From assembly GCA_006438735.1 (NCBI GenBank), contig RCZF01000001.1:248001-312000 (forward strand): 64,000 nt of DNA, read 5' to 3'. Position 1 is the stretch's first letter; each line of letters starts with the position of its first letter. Below the pieces are notes generated by a model that ran no database searches, had not been told where the DNA came from, and saw only the letters and a list, made by a program, of their open reading frames with translations. This stretch comes from Sphingomonas koreensis. GTDB lineage: Bacteria; Pseudomonadota; Alphaproteobacteria; Sphingomonadales; Sphingomonadaceae. A program made the translations under genes and the position numbers. Of the stretch, positions 1-9,304 are shown one piece after another.

Positions 1-1
1 C

Positions 2-1438
2 GGCGTCGTGCTGACGATCGGCTGCGACAAGACCACGCCGGCGTGCCTGATGGCCGCGGCGACGGTCAACATCCCGGCGATCGCGCTGTCGGTGGGGCCG
101 ATGCTCAACGGGTGGCACAAGGGCGAGCGGACCGGATCGGGCACGATCATCTGGAAGGCGCGCGAAATGCTCGCGGCGGGCGAGATCGACTATCAGGGCT
201 TCATCAAGCTGGTCGCCAGCTCGGCGCCGTCGACCGGCTATTGCAACACGATGGGCACGGCGACGACGATGAACTCGCTGACCGAAGCGCTCGGCATGTC
301 GTTGCCCGGCTCGGCGGCGATTCCCGCGCCGTATCGCGATCGGCAGGAGTGTGCCTATCTCACCGGCAAGCAGATCGTCGAAATGGTTGCCGCCGATCGC
401 AAGCCGAGCGACGTCCTGACCCGTGAGGCGTTCCTCAACGCGATCCGCGTCAACACCGCGATCGGCGGATCGACCAATGCGCCGATTCATCTCAACGCGA
501 TCGCGCGGCATATCGGCGTCGACCTGAATATCGGCGATTGGGAAACCAATGGCCGCGACGTGCCGCTGCTGGTCAATCTGCAACCCGCCGGCGAGTATCT
601 CGGCGAGGATTATTACCGCGCCGGCGGCGTCCCCGCGGTGGTCGCGCAGCTGATCGGGCAGGGGCTGATCGACGAGACCGCGCTGACCGTCAACGGCCGC
701 TCGATCGGCGACAATTGCCGCGATGCGACGATCGAGGACGATCGCGTGATCAAGCCGTTCGATCAGGCGCTCAAGCCGGCCGCCGGATATTCGGTGCTGC
801 GCGGCAATCTGTTCGATTCGGCGATCATGAAATTGTCGGTGATCTCGCCGGAATTTCGTACGCGCTTTCTGTCAGATCCGGACGATCCCGACGCCTTCGA
901 GGGCAGGGTCGTGGTGTTCGACGGGCCGGAGGATTATCACGCGCGGATCGACAATCCGGCGCTGGATGTCGACGAACATACGCTGCTGGTGATCCGCGGG
1001 GCGGGGCCGATCGGCTATCCCGGCGCGGCCGAAGTGGTCAACATGCGGCCGCCGCTCAAGCTGCTCCAGGCCGGCGTCCACGCGCTGCCCTGCATCGGCG
1101 ACGGCCGACAGTCGGGCACATCGGGCAGCCCCTCGATCCTCAATGCCTCGCCCGAAGCCGCGGCCGGCGGTGGTCTGGCGCTGTTGCGCTCGGCCGACCG
1201 TGTGCGGATCGATCTGCGCAAGGGCGAGGCCAATATCCTGGTGTCGCCCGAAGAGTTGGCGGAACGCCGCAAGGCGCTCGAAGCGGCTGGTGGCTACCGC
1301 TATCCTGCCAGTCAGACGCCGTGGCAGGAAATGCAGCGCGCCGTGAGCGGCCAGCTCGATACCGGTGCGGTGCTCGAACCGGCGGTCAAATATCAGCGCA
1401 TCGCGCAAACGGTCGGCGTGCCTCGTCACAGCCACTAA
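2..1438 (+). CDS. IlvD/Edd-family sugar-acid dehydratase, probably L-arabinonate dehydratase (5' end cut by window)
   Basis: Dehydrates an aldonic acid to a 2-keto-3-deoxy acid, a cytoplasmic step of oxidative pentose breakdown. The open frame enters at base 2, so roughly the first 100 residues of a ~580-residue family are missing. Two of the three family Fe-S cysteines are visible (GCDKTTPA near the new start; [11 protein letters not shown] about 70 residues on). Near residue 370 the motif [12 protein letters not shown] is typical of the sugar-acid branch rather than valine/isoleucine-type IlvD. Convergent with the GH51 gene and next to an AraD1-like enzyme, a FucP-like permease and a GntR regulator. 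The family is certain; the substrate L-arabinonate is inferred from those neighbours. Confidence 0.85.
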   Translation, partial: GVVLTIGCDKTTPACLMAAATVNIPAIALSVGPMLNGWHKGERTGSGTIIWKAREMLAAGEIDYQGFIKLVASSAPSTGYCNTMGTATTMNSLTEALGMSLPGSAAIPAPYRDRQECAYLTGKQIVEMVAADRKPSDVLTREAFLNAIRVNTAIGGSTNAPIHLNAIARHIGVDLNIGDWETNGRDVPLLVNLQPAGEYLGEDYYRAGGVPAVVAQLIGQGLIDETALTVNGRSIGDNCRDATIEDDRVIKPFDQALKPAAGYSVLRGNLFDSAIMKLSVISPEFRTRFLSDPDDPDAFEGRVVVFDGPEDYHARIDNPALDVDEHTLLVIRGAGPIGYPGAAEVVNMRPPLKLLQAGVHALPCIGDGRQSGTSGSPSILNASPEAAAGGGLALLRSADRVRIDLRKGEANILVSPEELAERRKALEAAGGYRYPASQTPWQEMQRAVSGQLDTGAVLEPAVKYQRIAQTVGVPRHSH

Positions 1439-1485
1439 GAGAGCCGGCGATCACCCAAGCGCCGCCGCCGCGGGGTGCGCGCGAG

Positions 1486-3039
1486 TCACCGGTCGTCGAT
1501 CGCCACCACCGCGATCGATTTGGCGGGCAGATCGAAGACTAGATTGCCACTCTCAGTGAGGCCCGAATAAGCGACCGGATGGATGGTGTTCGGCGCGTCG
1601 AAGCTGTTGTGCGTATCGATCGCCGGGCCGGTCAGGATTTGGCCAGTGGCGCTGCCCTTTTCGGCAGTTACGACGCGCGCCGACCGATCGGGATCGAGAT
1701 TGACCAATGCGAGATACAGCTTGCCGTCCGTCCCCCGCGCAACCGAGGCGTCGATCATCGGCATGGCGAAACCGCGTTCCTTGTAATCGGGGCCGGAGAC
1801 CGTCGCCGGGTACGGCGTCGCGCCCTGGAACGGGCGGTACATATCGAACACGTGATAGGTCGGCGTCAGTAGCATCTTCGATCCGTCGGTTAGGATCATC
1901 GACTGCAGCACGTTGATCATCTGCGCGATCGCGGCGAGCTTCACGCGGTCGGTATGGCGGTGGAAGATGTCGAGCGTCAGCGCCGCGACCTCGGCGTCGC
2001 GCAACGAGTTCTGCTGATAAAGGAAGCCCGGGTGCGATCCCGGTTCCTGATCATACCACGTGCCCCATTCGTCGACGAACAGCGCGACCTTCTTGTCGGG
2101 ATCATATTTGTCCATGATCGCGCTGTGCTTGGTGATGAGCTCGTCCATCCTGAGCGCGTGCGACAGCGTCGAGGCCCAGGCGTCTTCGGTGAAGCCGGTC
2201 GCCGGCCCCTTGTGCTCCCAATCGCCCGGGAAGGTGTAATAATGCAGGCTAAGCGCGTTCATCTGCTTGCCCGCGTCGCGCATCATCACCTCGGTCCAGT
2301 GATAATCGTCGGTGTTCGGCCCTGAAGCGACCTTTTCGAGCGGCGGCGTGCCGGAAGGCGTGACGACGAAGGTTGCGTAGCGGTTATGAAGGTTGGCGGC
2401 ATAATCGGGCGTCATATTGCCGCCGCACCCCCACGGCTCGTTGCCGACGCCGAAATATTTGAGATTGGTCCACGGTGCGTCGCGGCCGTTCTTTCGGCGA
2501 AGATTGGCGAGCGTCGACTGGCTGTCAGAGGTCATATATTCGACCCACTGCGCCATGTCGCGCGGCGCCATCGAGCCCATGTTGCCGGCGACATAGGCAT
2601 CGGCGCCGAGCAGCTCGGTATAGTTCATGAACTCGTTGGTGCCGAAGCTGTTGTCGTCGGTGACGCCGCCCCAATGCGTGTTGATCCGCACCGGGCGCTG
2701 GGCGCGCGGACCAATGCCGTCGCGCCAGTCATATTCGTCGGCGAAACACCCTCCCGGCCAGCGGATGACGGGGACGTGCAGCGCCTTCAAGGCGGCAAGC
2801 ACGTCGTTGCGATAGCTGTTAGTATTGGGGATTTTCGAGTCCGCGCCGACCCACAATCCGCCATAGATGCCGCGCCCCAGCATCTCGGCGAATTGCCCCT
2901 GGACGGCGGGTTCGATGCGCGCGCCGGGGTGCGCGAGATCGATCGAAAGCGATACTTTCACGCGCTCCTGCGCCAAACCCGGCGCGATCGCCACCAAGCC
3001 GGCCGCGGCCGACAGAAAAGCCCGTTTCAGCAAGGTCAT
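1486..3039 (-). CDS. GH51 alpha-L-arabinofuranosidase, exported
   Basis: Releases L-arabinose from arabinan or arabinoxylan side chains, probably in the periplasm. A signal peptide (KRAFLSAAAGLVAIAPGLAQ) precedes a ~490-residue catalytic part, a normal length. The acid/base glutamate lies in FGVGNEPWG (about residue 200) and the likely nucleophile in FVDEWGTWY (about 330), both GH51 hallmarks. Two ATGs lie 6 bases apart; the inner one (3039) is chosen because AAGGGG sits 7-8 bases before it but only 1 base before the outer one at 3045. It supplies arabinose for the neighbouring catabolic genes. Confidence 0.88.
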   Translation of the reverse strand: MTLLKRAFLSAAAGLVAIAPGLAQERVKVSLSIDLAHPGARIEPAVQGQFAEMLGRGIYGGLWVGADSKIPNTNSYRNDVLAALKALHVPVIRWPGGCFADEYDWRDGIGPRAQRPVRINTHWGGVTDDNSFGTNEFMNYTELLGADAYVAGNMGSMAPRDMAQWVEYMTSDSQSTLANLRRKNGRDAPWTNLKYFGVGNEPWGCGGNMTPDYAANLHNRYATFVVTPSGTPPLEKVASGPNTDDYHWTEVMMRDAGKQMNALSLHYYTFPGDWEHKGPATGFTEDAWASTLSHALRMDELITKHSAIMDKYDPDKKVALFVDEWGTWYDQEPGSHPGFLYQQNSLRDAEVAALTLDIFHRHTDRVKLAAIAQMINVLQSMILTDGSKMLLTPTYHVFDMYRPFQGATPYPATVSGPDYKERGFAMPMIDASVARGTDGKLYLALVNLDPDRSARVVTAEKGSATGQILTGPAIDTHNSFDAPNTIHPVAYSGLTESGNLVFDLPAKSIAVVAIDDR

Positions 3040-3074
3040 GGTCATTCCCCTTTATCTCGTTGAAGCGATGACGA

Positions 3075-4055
3075 TCACAGCGCGCGCACGGAGACCGGTT
3101 CGGGCGCGCTGCGCGTCAGCCGGTTGCGGAGCGGTAGCGTGAACGGTGGCGCGCTGACTTCGAACATATCGCCTTCGCGTGTCTCGATACCGTCGCTGAA
3201 CGACAAGGTCGCGGTGCCGAAGAAGTGGACGTGGATATCGCCGGGACGCCGGAACAGGCCATATTTGAAGTGGTGATGCTCCAGATTGGCAATGGCATGC
3301 GACATATTGGCCTCACCGGTCAGGAACGGCTTTTCCCACACGATTGCGTCGCCTCGCAGGATCCGGCTGACGCCGCGGACGTCGGTGGGCAGGTCGCCCG
3401 TCAGCAGTTCCGGGCCGAGTGCGGCCGGGCGCAGTTTCGAATGCGCCAGCCACAGGTAATTCCCGCGCTCGGTGACGTGATCGGAAAATTCGTTGGCCAG
3501 CGCGAAGCCCAGGCGACGCGGCTGGCCATCGTCATCGATCAGGTAGATGCCGGCGATCTCCGGTTCCTCGCCACCGTCGAGCGCAAAAGCGGGCGAGGGG
3601 ATGTCCGCGCCCGGAGCGACAAGCGAGTCGCCGTTGCCCTTGTAGAACCATTCGGGCTGGACGCCGGCTTGCCCCGCCGCCGGCTTTCCACCCGAAACGC
3701 CCATCAGGAACATCCGCATCGAATCGGTCAGATCCTCTGCCGCCGCCTTGTGCATCTTATCGCGCCCCTCGGCTGAACCCAGGTGCGTCAGGCCGGTGCC
3801 GGTGAGATAGCATCGCGCGGGTTCGGGATGGTCGATCGGCGCGAGAAGGCGGTGTTCGGCGAGCGCTGCTTCGATATCGACGTCGTCGCCCAGCCGGCGT
3901 TCGGCAGCAGAGACGAGGCTCTGGTCATCGGCAAGCGCCGCGCAGGCGAGCTCATAGACCGATGCGATGCCGCTCAGCAGCACTGGGCTGTCGTCGCCGA
4001 TCGCAGCCGCGACGCATCGTTGTCCTGCTCGGTCGCGAAGCTGCATCAAACGCAC
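3075..4055 (-). CDS. AraD1/GguC-family protein (FAH fold), probable 2-keto-3-deoxy-L-arabinonate dehydratase
   Basis: Resembles the GguC/AraD1 family of fumarylacetoacetate-hydrolase-fold enzymes placed in the non-phosphorylating L-arabinose pathway after arabinonate dehydratase. Recognisable parts are the N-terminal RLMQLRDRAG, the YKGNGD and EEPEIAGIYL segments, and the C-terminal DIHVHFFGTATLS. The start is set at a GTG (4055) because GAGGGAC lies 9 bases upstream and family members start at this point; an ATG at 4103 would add 16 residues and is the alternative. It reads away from the permease gene. With the GH51 gene 30 bases downstream it probably forms an operon. Family assignment is good; the exact reaction is inferred. 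Confidence 0.75.
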   Translation of the reverse strand: MRLMQLRDRAGQRCVAAAIGDDSPVLLSGIASVYELACAALADDQSLVSAAERRLGDDVDIEAALAEHRLLAPIDHPEPARCYLTGTGLTHLGSAEGRDKMHKAAAEDLTDSMRMFLMGVSGGKPAAGQAGVQPEWFYKGNGDSLVAPGADIPSPAFALDGGEEPEIAGIYLIDDDGQPRRLGFALANEFSDHVTERGNYLWLAHSKLRPAALGPELLTGDLPTDVRGVSRILRGDAIVWEKPFLTGEANMSHAIANLEHHHFKYGLFRRPGDIHVHFFGTATLSFSDGIETREGDMFEVSAPPFTLPLRNRLTRSAPEPVSVRAL

Positions 4056-4104
4056 GGCCCGTTGTCCCTCAAAGCTATTTGTGCGAGCTATTAACTCCGA
4101 CATA

Positions 4105-4118
4105 TCGACTGTAGTCGA
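4105..4118. promoter_or_regulatory. 14-bp palindrome between AraD1 and permease genes, candidate operator
   Basis: TCGACT-GT-AGTCGA is a perfect inverted repeat with a 2-base centre, lying in the divergent intergenic region between the AraD1-like gene and the sugar permease. Its position suits a site for the GntR/FCD regulator encoded at 5454-6209. Binding is inference. Confidence 0.4.
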
Positions 4119-4172
4119 AACGTCAATTGCCGTGCCTGTCGACACAGACCGAGCATTTCTAAGGGAGCCAAG

Positions 4173-5447
4173 ATGGCCGCAAGTTCGTCCGCCACTCAGC
4201 ACGGTCCGCGAGCTCGTCATGCCGCCGCGCTGTCGATGCTCGCTTCGCTGTTCTTCATCTGGGGGTTCATCACCGTCATCAACAACACGCTGCTGCCGCA
4301 TCTGCGCAGCGTGTTCGATCTCGATTACACTCAGACGACGTTGATCGAGAGCGTGTGGTTCATCGCCTATTTCATCGCCTCGATCCCCTCGGCTAAGCTG
4401 ATCGAACGAGTCGGTTATAAACGGTCGATGGTCATCGGCCTTATCGTCATGGCAGTCGGCGCGGTGATGATGGTGCCGGCGTCGATGCTCCCGTCCTATT
4501 GGGTCGTGCTGATCGCGCTGTTCGTCATCGCCAGCGGCATCACGCTGCTGCAGGTCGCCGCCAATCCCTATGTAGCGGTGATTGGCCCGCCCGAGACGGC
4601 GTCATCGCGGCTCAATCTCGTGCAAGCGTTCAATTCGATGGGCACCACGCTGGCGCCGCTGTTCGGCGGTTACCTGATCCTTGGGCGATCGGTTTCCGGC
4701 ACGGCAAAGGACGGTGCGGTCTTGACCGCGGCCGAGCGGCTCGCCGACGCGCATTCGGTGCAATTGCCGTATCTGATCGTCGCCGCGGTGCTGGTCGCGC
4801 TGGCGATCGCGATCGCGCGTTTTCGCTTGCCCGACATGGGCGGTGCCGCCCGTGCGACGCGTGAGGAGCGCCGCGGCCACTCATTGTGGCGGCACCGCAA
4901 TCTGGTGTTCGGCGTACCGGCGATCTTCATTTATCTGATCGCCGAGATCGGTGTCGCCAATCTGTTCATCAATTTCGTCTCGGCGCCCGACATCGGTAAC
5001 GTCACGCACGAGCAGGCGTCGCATTATCTGTTTCTGCTGTGGGGCGGGATGATGATCGGCCGATTCGTCGGCAGTTTCATCATGCAAAGGGTGCGCGCCG
5101 AAACCGTGCTCGCGTGGTTCAGCGTCGGCGCGTTCGTAGTGATGCTGATCACCGTGTTTGCGAGCGGCCAGGTGGCAATGTGGTCGCTGATCCTCGTCGG
5201 GTTGTTCCACTCGATCATGTTTCCGACGATATTCACGCTCGGCATCCGCGATCTCGGCCCGCTGACCGAGGAGGGATCGGGATTGCTGATCATGGCGATC
5301 GCCGGCGGCGCGCTGGTGATCGTGCAGGGCTGGCTGGCCGATCACTACGGTTTGCAGACGTCGTTCCTGCTTACCGCAGCGTGTGAGCTTTACGTGCTGT
5401 TCTACGCGCTGTGGGGTAGCCGGCCGGGCGTGACGGCGCCCCACTGA
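4173..5447 (+). CDS. FucP-like sugar:proton MFS transporter
   Basis: Imports a sugar across the inner membrane, here probably L-arabinose or another product of the glycosidases nearby. It has 424 residues, about 12 hydrophobic segments and the FucP-type N-terminus LFFIWGFITVINNTLLPHL, followed by SIPSAKLIERVGYKRS between helices 2 and 3. ATG at 4173 is preceded by AGGGAG at good spacing. Divergent from the AraD1 gene, convergent with the GntR regulator (6 bases apart). Substrate is inferred from context; the family also moves fucose, glucose and galactose. Confidence 0.85.
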   Translation: MAASSSATQHGPRARHAAALSMLASLFFIWGFITVINNTLLPHLRSVFDLDYTQTTLIESVWFIAYFIASIPSAKLIERVGYKRSMVIGLIVMAVGAVMMVPASMLPSYWVVLIALFVIASGITLLQVAANPYVAVIGPPETASSRLNLVQAFNSMGTTLAPLFGGYLILGRSVSGTAKDGAVLTAAERLADAHSVQLPYLIVAAVLVALAIAIARFRLPDMGGAARATREERRGHSLWRHRNLVFGVPAIFIYLIAEIGVANLFINFVSAPDIGNVTHEQASHYLFLLWGGMMIGRFVGSFIMQRVRAETVLAWFSVGAFVVMLITVFASGQVAMWSLILVGLFHSIMFPTIFTLGIRDLGPLTEEGSGLLIMAIAGGALVIVQGWLADHYGLQTSFLLTAACELYVLFYALWGSRPGVTAPH

Positions 5448-5453
5448 GCGGCA

Positions 5454-6209
5454 CTATTCGGCGGCGGCCGGCGCACCGCGCACGCGCTGCGTATCGAGGA
5501 ATGCCATGTCGATGAGATCGGCCATCGCGCGGTGCGCCGCCTTGGCGTTGCCGGCCGCGACGGCGTCATAGACACGGCGGTGATCCGGTAGGGGATCGCG
5601 GCTCAGCGGGCTGCGGCGCTGCTTGAAGATCGTCGTCCAAGCGACTGCCGCGCCGACGCCGCTGGTCAGCGTGACGAGAAACGGGTTGTGCGATGCCTCG
5701 AGCAGGGCGGCGTGAAAATTCTGATCGGCCTCGCGCCCTTCAGCGGCCGCGAGTGTGTGCGTCGCCATGCCCTCGAGCGCGAGCGCCATCTGATCGAGAT
5801 GACCTTGGGTGCGACGCTTTGCTGCAAGGGCGGCGGCCTGGGGCTCGACGATCTTGCGCAATTCGAACAGGCTGGCGAGCAGATCGTCGCCCGGCTCGAA
5901 TTCGAAGATCCACGACAGCACGTCGGGATCGAGCAAATGCCATTTCGCCTGCGGGCTAACCCGCGTGCCGATCTTGGGCCGCGATTCAACGAGGCCTTTC
6001 GCCGACAGAATCCGCACCGCCTCACGGTAAGCCGAGCGCGAGACCCGAAGCCGATCGCTCGCCTCGACCTCGCCCTCGAGCACCTCGCCAGGTCGAAAGT
6101 GACCGGCGACGATCTGGATGCCGATGTTGCGCGCGACGGTGCCGTGGATGCGCAGTGCGTGCGGCGGTTCGGGGGTCGCCGGTCTTTGGGGCTGAGTGCG
6201 CGTGGCCAT
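5454..6209 (-). CDS. GntR family (FadR/FCD) transcriptional regulator
   Basis: Ligand-responsive DNA-binding protein. Residues ~15-85 form the GntR winged helix (GEVLEGEVEASDRLRVSRSA, then AVRILSAKGLVESRPKIGTRV); residues ~100-240 form an all-helical FCD ligand domain with conserved ELRKIVEPQAAALAA and FHAALLEASHNP. 251 residues is usual. FCD regulators often sense sugar acids, which fits an arabinose/arabinonate operon. An inverted repeat directly before its ATG (6216-6240) suggests autoregulation. Confidence 0.85.
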   Translation of the reverse strand: MATRTQPQRPATPEPPHALRIHGTVARNIGIQIVAGHFRPGEVLEGEVEASDRLRVSRSAYREAVRILSAKGLVESRPKIGTRVSPQAKWHLLDPDVLSWIFEFEPGDDLLASLFELRKIVEPQAAALAAKRRTQGHLDQMALALEGMATHTLAAAEGREADQNFHAALLEASHNPFLVTLTSGVGAAVAWTTIFKQRRSPLSRDPLPDHRRVYDAVAAGNAKAAHRAMADLIDMAFLDTQRVRGAPAAAE

Positions 6210-6215
6210 GATTCA

Positions 6216-6240
6216 GTCTAGCGCGTGGGTCACGCTAGAC
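6216..6240. promoter_or_regulatory. Inverted repeat just upstream of gntR, candidate autoregulatory operator
   Basis: Arms GTCTAGCG and CGCTAGAC (8/8 complementary) separated by 9 bases, ending 7 bases before the GntR start codon. The sequence differs from the TCGACT palindrome at 4105, so the two sites may not bind the same protein. Confidence 0.4.
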
Positions 6241-6372
6241 AAGTTAGCTGCGCTGGTCGCAGCGTTTCACGGCGCTGCATGGATCGGGCCTGGACCCGCG
6301 GCGTTGGCCGGGGCCGCGGCATTCCTGGAGGTGCTGAGTGGTCTCCAGACCGGCAGCTAGGGTCGTGCAGCC

Positions 6373-7719
6373 TCAATTGCTCGAATGCAGATGGATCCCG
6401 ACGATCGATCGCACATCGATCCGCGCCTTGAGTCGGGCGGCGAGCAAAGCAGTGCCGCTGATCTTGCGCTGGACAAACAGGATGTCCGCGGGAGGAATGT
6501 GCCACGCGGCCTGATCGGCCGCGACGTCCATGCCGTCATCGCGCAGGGCGCCGACGAATCTGCGATCCCCGAAATCGAACGGGCCGGGCTTGGTCATCTC
6601 GCCGACGATGACATCGATCATCCGATCGATCCTGGCTTGATGATGCGTGATCGTACCCGGCCCGAGAAAGCCGGCCGCGAGCGCCGCGTCTCGCATCCGA
6701 TCGCGGTCGCCGTCGAGCCCCGCTTGCAGGAGCCGCAAATAGCCCTGCGATGTCGCGGGGGGGACCGGTCGGGAAGCGCCGAAGTCGAGCAGCACGAGCC
6801 GGCCGCTATCGGGCTGATAGCGATAATTGGCAAAATTCGGGTCGGTCTGCATGACGCCGAACTCGAACAGTTCGCGCAGCACCAGCACCATCAGCGAGCG
6901 CATCACCGCGTCGCGCGTCTCCTGCGGCGCATCGACAAGGCTCTCGATCGGCTTTCCCGCGACGAAACTCATCGCGAGCACCGCTTCTGTCGTGAACTCG
7001 GTGTCGAGCGTCGGCACGACATAATCGGGTGCGTCGCCGAGCAGCGTGCCGAAGAGCGACATTTGCTCGCCCTCGCGGATGTAATCGGCTTCCTCGCGGA
7101 GCTGCTGCTTGGCGGCGGCGAGCAATGGCGCGATATCGAGTTCGCGCGGCAACAGGCCGGAGACGCGCAGCAGCGTTGCGACATTATCGACATCGGCGTC
7201 GATGCTGTCGCGCACGCCGGGATACTGAACCTTGATTGCGAGATCGCGGCCGTCATGAGTCGTCGCGCGGTGGACCTGGCCGATCGACGCGGCGGCGATC
7301 GGCGTGGCGTCGAACCGCGCGAAGCGCGTTCGCCAGCCATTGCCCCATTGCGCCGCCAGCACTTTTTGAAGCTGTTGCGGCGGCATGCGGTGCGCGTTCT
7401 GGCGAAGCCGCGCCATGATCTCGGCCAGTTCAGGGGGCAGCATGTCGCCGGCGTCCATCGAGATCATCTGGCCGAGCTTCATCGCCGCGCCGCGCAGATG
7501 CGACAAACGGTCCGCCACCCGGCCGACATTCGCCGGCGTAAGCACCATATCGCGCAGCCGCGGCCGTTCGCCATCGGCCATCCGCCGCGCACCCTCGGCG
7601 AGCATGCCGCCAGCGACACCGCCTGCCAGCCGCCCGAAATGGCCGAACCGCGACAGGCGGCCGCGCGGGATGCTGCGGGCGATCGGGATATCAGGATCGT
7701 CAGGCGCGTCGTCGCTCAT
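6373..7719 (-). CDS. AarF/ABC1/UbiB-family atypical kinase
   Basis: ABC1-family protein-kinase-like ATPase, associated in bacteria with ubiquinone biosynthesis or lipid handling at the inner membrane. Family motifs in order: the KxGQ signature (GAAMKLGQMISMD, about residue 80), PIAAASIGQVHRA, AIKVQYPGV (lysine of the nucleotide site), EADYIREGEQM, TDPNFANYRY and VLLDFGASR (metal-binding DFG-like). About 448 residues. The ATG at 7719 is chosen because residues upstream of it are low-complexity and not family-like. It sits 4 bases after the DUF427 gene on the same strand. Confidence 0.82.
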   Translation of the reverse strand: MSDDAPDDPDIPIARSIPRGRLSRFGHFGRLAGGVAGGMLAEGARRMADGERPRLRDMVLTPANVGRVADRLSHLRGAAMKLGQMISMDAGDMLPPELAEIMARLRQNAHRMPPQQLQKVLAAQWGNGWRTRFARFDATPIAAASIGQVHRATTHDGRDLAIKVQYPGVRDSIDADVDNVATLLRVSGLLPRELDIAPLLAAAKQQLREEADYIREGEQMSLFGTLLGDAPDYVVPTLDTEFTTEAVLAMSFVAGKPIESLVDAPQETRDAVMRSLMVLVLRELFEFGVMQTDPNFANYRYQPDSGRLVLLDFGASRPVPPATSQGYLRLLQAGLDGDRDRMRDAALAAGFLGPGTITHHQARIDRMIDVIVGEMTKPGPFDFGDRRFVGALRDDGMDVAADQAAWHIPPADILFVQRKISGTALLAARLKARIDVRSIVGIHLHSSN

Positions 7720-7723
7720 CCGC

Positions 7724-8218
7724 TTACCAGCCGCGACTGCCGGGAATGCCCTTGAACGGGCCGACCACCTTCGACGTGATCCAGCCGCCGTAGAACTCTC
7801 CAGGCTGCGGCACCACCGTCTCGCCATCGACGGTGCAGCGATCGAACGGTCCGGCGTAGAAGGCGACATGGTCGCGCAGCAGCGCGAACGGCGCGGTCGG
7901 GCTGGCATAACTCCAGCCGACGCGCGGCAGCACGCTATCGCCGACGACCACGTCCCAGTAGCTGGCCGCTCCTTTCCATTCGCAAAACGAGCTGCCCGCC
8001 GCGCGATGCAGCATATTCGGCGCGATGTCGGCGCGCGGGATATAATAACTTGGCGGGTGGCTTGTCTCGATCGTGCGGATTGCGTCGCTTGTGTCGGCGA
8101 CGATCAGCCCGTGATGCTCGATGACGATGCGCGCATCGGTAGGCTGGGCGATCGCCGGCCGCGGATAGGCCCAGACACTTTCCTGCGCGGGGCCAGCCGG
8201 ATCGGGACGCGGCGTCAT
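7724..8218 (-). CDS. DUF427 domain protein
   Basis: 164 residues with the DUF427 pattern: SFCEWKGAASYWDV in the middle and AFYAGPFDRCTVDGE with a C-terminal GGWITSKVVGPFKG. The biochemical function of this beta-rich domain is not established. The start ATG overlaps the DUF393 stop by 4 bases (ATGA), so the two genes are translationally coupled; AarF follows 4 bases later. Confidence 0.85.
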   Translation of the reverse strand: MTPRPDPAGPAQESVWAYPRPAIAQPTDARIVIEHHGLIVADTSDAIRTIETSHPPSYYIPRADIAPNMLHRAAGSSFCEWKGAASYWDVVVGDSVLPRVGWSYASPTAPFALLRDHVAFYAGPFDRCTVDGETVVPQPGEFYGGWITSKVVGPFKGIPGSRGW

Positions 8219-8577
8219 GCCGGCGACATCCAGCCGGCCAGGCGCTGGAGCGCAGGCCGCACCGTCAAGAACCAGAGATAGTTGCGCTCGAACACCGCCA
8301 AAACCCACGGCGAGCGCGCCAGCAGCCCCAGCGGGCGCAGCAGCGGGATCGCGCGCCACATCGCCGCGAACGCCGCCGCGCCGGAAAGCATCACGCCGTC
8401 TTCGCAGGCGTGAAACCGCGCGAGCAGATCGCGGCGATCGATCGGGCACGACGCCGGATCGGCGCTCGTCGCATCGACGAACCGGATTGCGTTGCGGGTA
8501 TCGAGCCTGCGCATCAGCGCAATCTCGCGGCGGCAGAGGGGGCACGCGCCGTCGTGCCAGACGATCAGGTCGGTCAT
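8215..8577 (-). CDS. DUF393 / DCC-family thiol-disulfide oxidoreductase-like protein
   Basis: About 120 residues with the family signature DGACPLCRRE near the N-terminus, a thioredoxin-like CxxC that gives the DCC family its name. The middle (ELLARF-type helix, WRAIPLLRPLGLLAR) and the C-terminal aromatic stretch match the family. Redox activity is predicted from the CxxC. ATG 8577 places the motif about 10 residues in, as usual; an ATG 9 bases upstream (8586) is the alternative and neither has a clear ribosome site. Confidence 0.8.
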   Translation of the reverse strand: MTDLIVWHDGACPLCRREIALMRRLDTRNAIRFVDATSADPASCPIDRRDLLARFHACEDGVMLSGAAAFAAMWRAIPLLRPLGLLARSPWVLAVFERNYLWFLTVRPALQRLAGWMSPA

Positions 8578-8611
8578 GAACCGCATATGGGGTGGCGTCT
8601 GCGGTTGCGCA

Positions 8612-9304
8612 TCAGCGACGCGCGACCGGCGCCCCGCGCGCGCTCGCCAAGGCGCGTCGGACCGCTGGCATGATCCGTGTCACGATGATCCTCACGCCGC
8701 GCGCGTTAGGGTGAAGTCCATCGGCCTGAAGCAACGCGCGGTTGGCCGCGACCCCGTCGAGGAAGAACGGATAGAGCGGCAGGTGATGCGCGCGCGCCAG
8801 CGCCGGGTACATCGCGTCGAACGCATTGCCGTAATCGCGACCCAGATTGGGGGCGGCGCGCATCCCCGCGATCAGCACCGGGATATGCCGACGGTCGAGC
8901 TCGGTCAGGATCGCGTCCAGATTAAGGCGCGCCTGCGCCACCGGCAGCCCGCGCAGCATGTCGTTCGCGCCGAGCTCGACGATCACGAGATCAGGTGTCG
9001 TGCCAAGTCCGCGCAGCCCCCAACGAAGCCGCGCCCGCGCCTGCGCGGCGGTATCGCCCGCGACGCCGCCATTGCGCACCGTCGCGGCGATCCCGGATCG
9101 GCGAAGCGCCGCCTGCAACTGGCTGGTGAATCCTTGCGCGGGCGGCAGGCCATAGCCTGCGGTCAGGCTGTCGCCGAACGCCCAGATCAAGGGGGTGCGA
9201 GGCGCGGCGGCTGCTGGCCCGCCGATCAGGCAGGCAAACGACACGATGAGATGGACAAGCAGTGCCCGCCATCCGTATCGCATCCGACGTGGCATCCTTT
9301 GCAT
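8612..9304 (-). CDS. tesA: Exported SGNH/GDSL arylesterase, TesA type
   Basis: Periplasmic lysophospholipase/thioesterase-like hydrolase. A hydrophobic signal segment ending GGPAAAAP is followed by the four SGNH blocks: GDSLTAGYG (nucleophile Ser), GGVAGDT (Gly), GANDMLRG (Asn) and DGLHPN (Asp, His). ATG 9304 is the longest start; ATG 9295 has a GGGGG 8 bases upstream and may be used. The 5' end overlaps the 5' end of the divergent ABC gene by about 40 bases, the usual tesA-ybbA head-to-head arrangement. Confidence 0.87.
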   Translation of the reverse strand: MQRMPRRMRYGWRALLVHLIVSFACLIGGPAAAAPRTPLIWAFGDSLTAGYGLPPAQGFTSQLQAALRRSGIAATVRNGGVAGDTAAQARARLRWGLRGLGTTPDLVIVELGANDMLRGLPVAQARLNLDAILTELDRRHIPVLIAGMRAAPNLGRDYGNAFDAMYPALARAHHLPLYPFFLDGVAANRALLQADGLHPNARGVRIIVTRIMPAVRRALASARGAPVARR

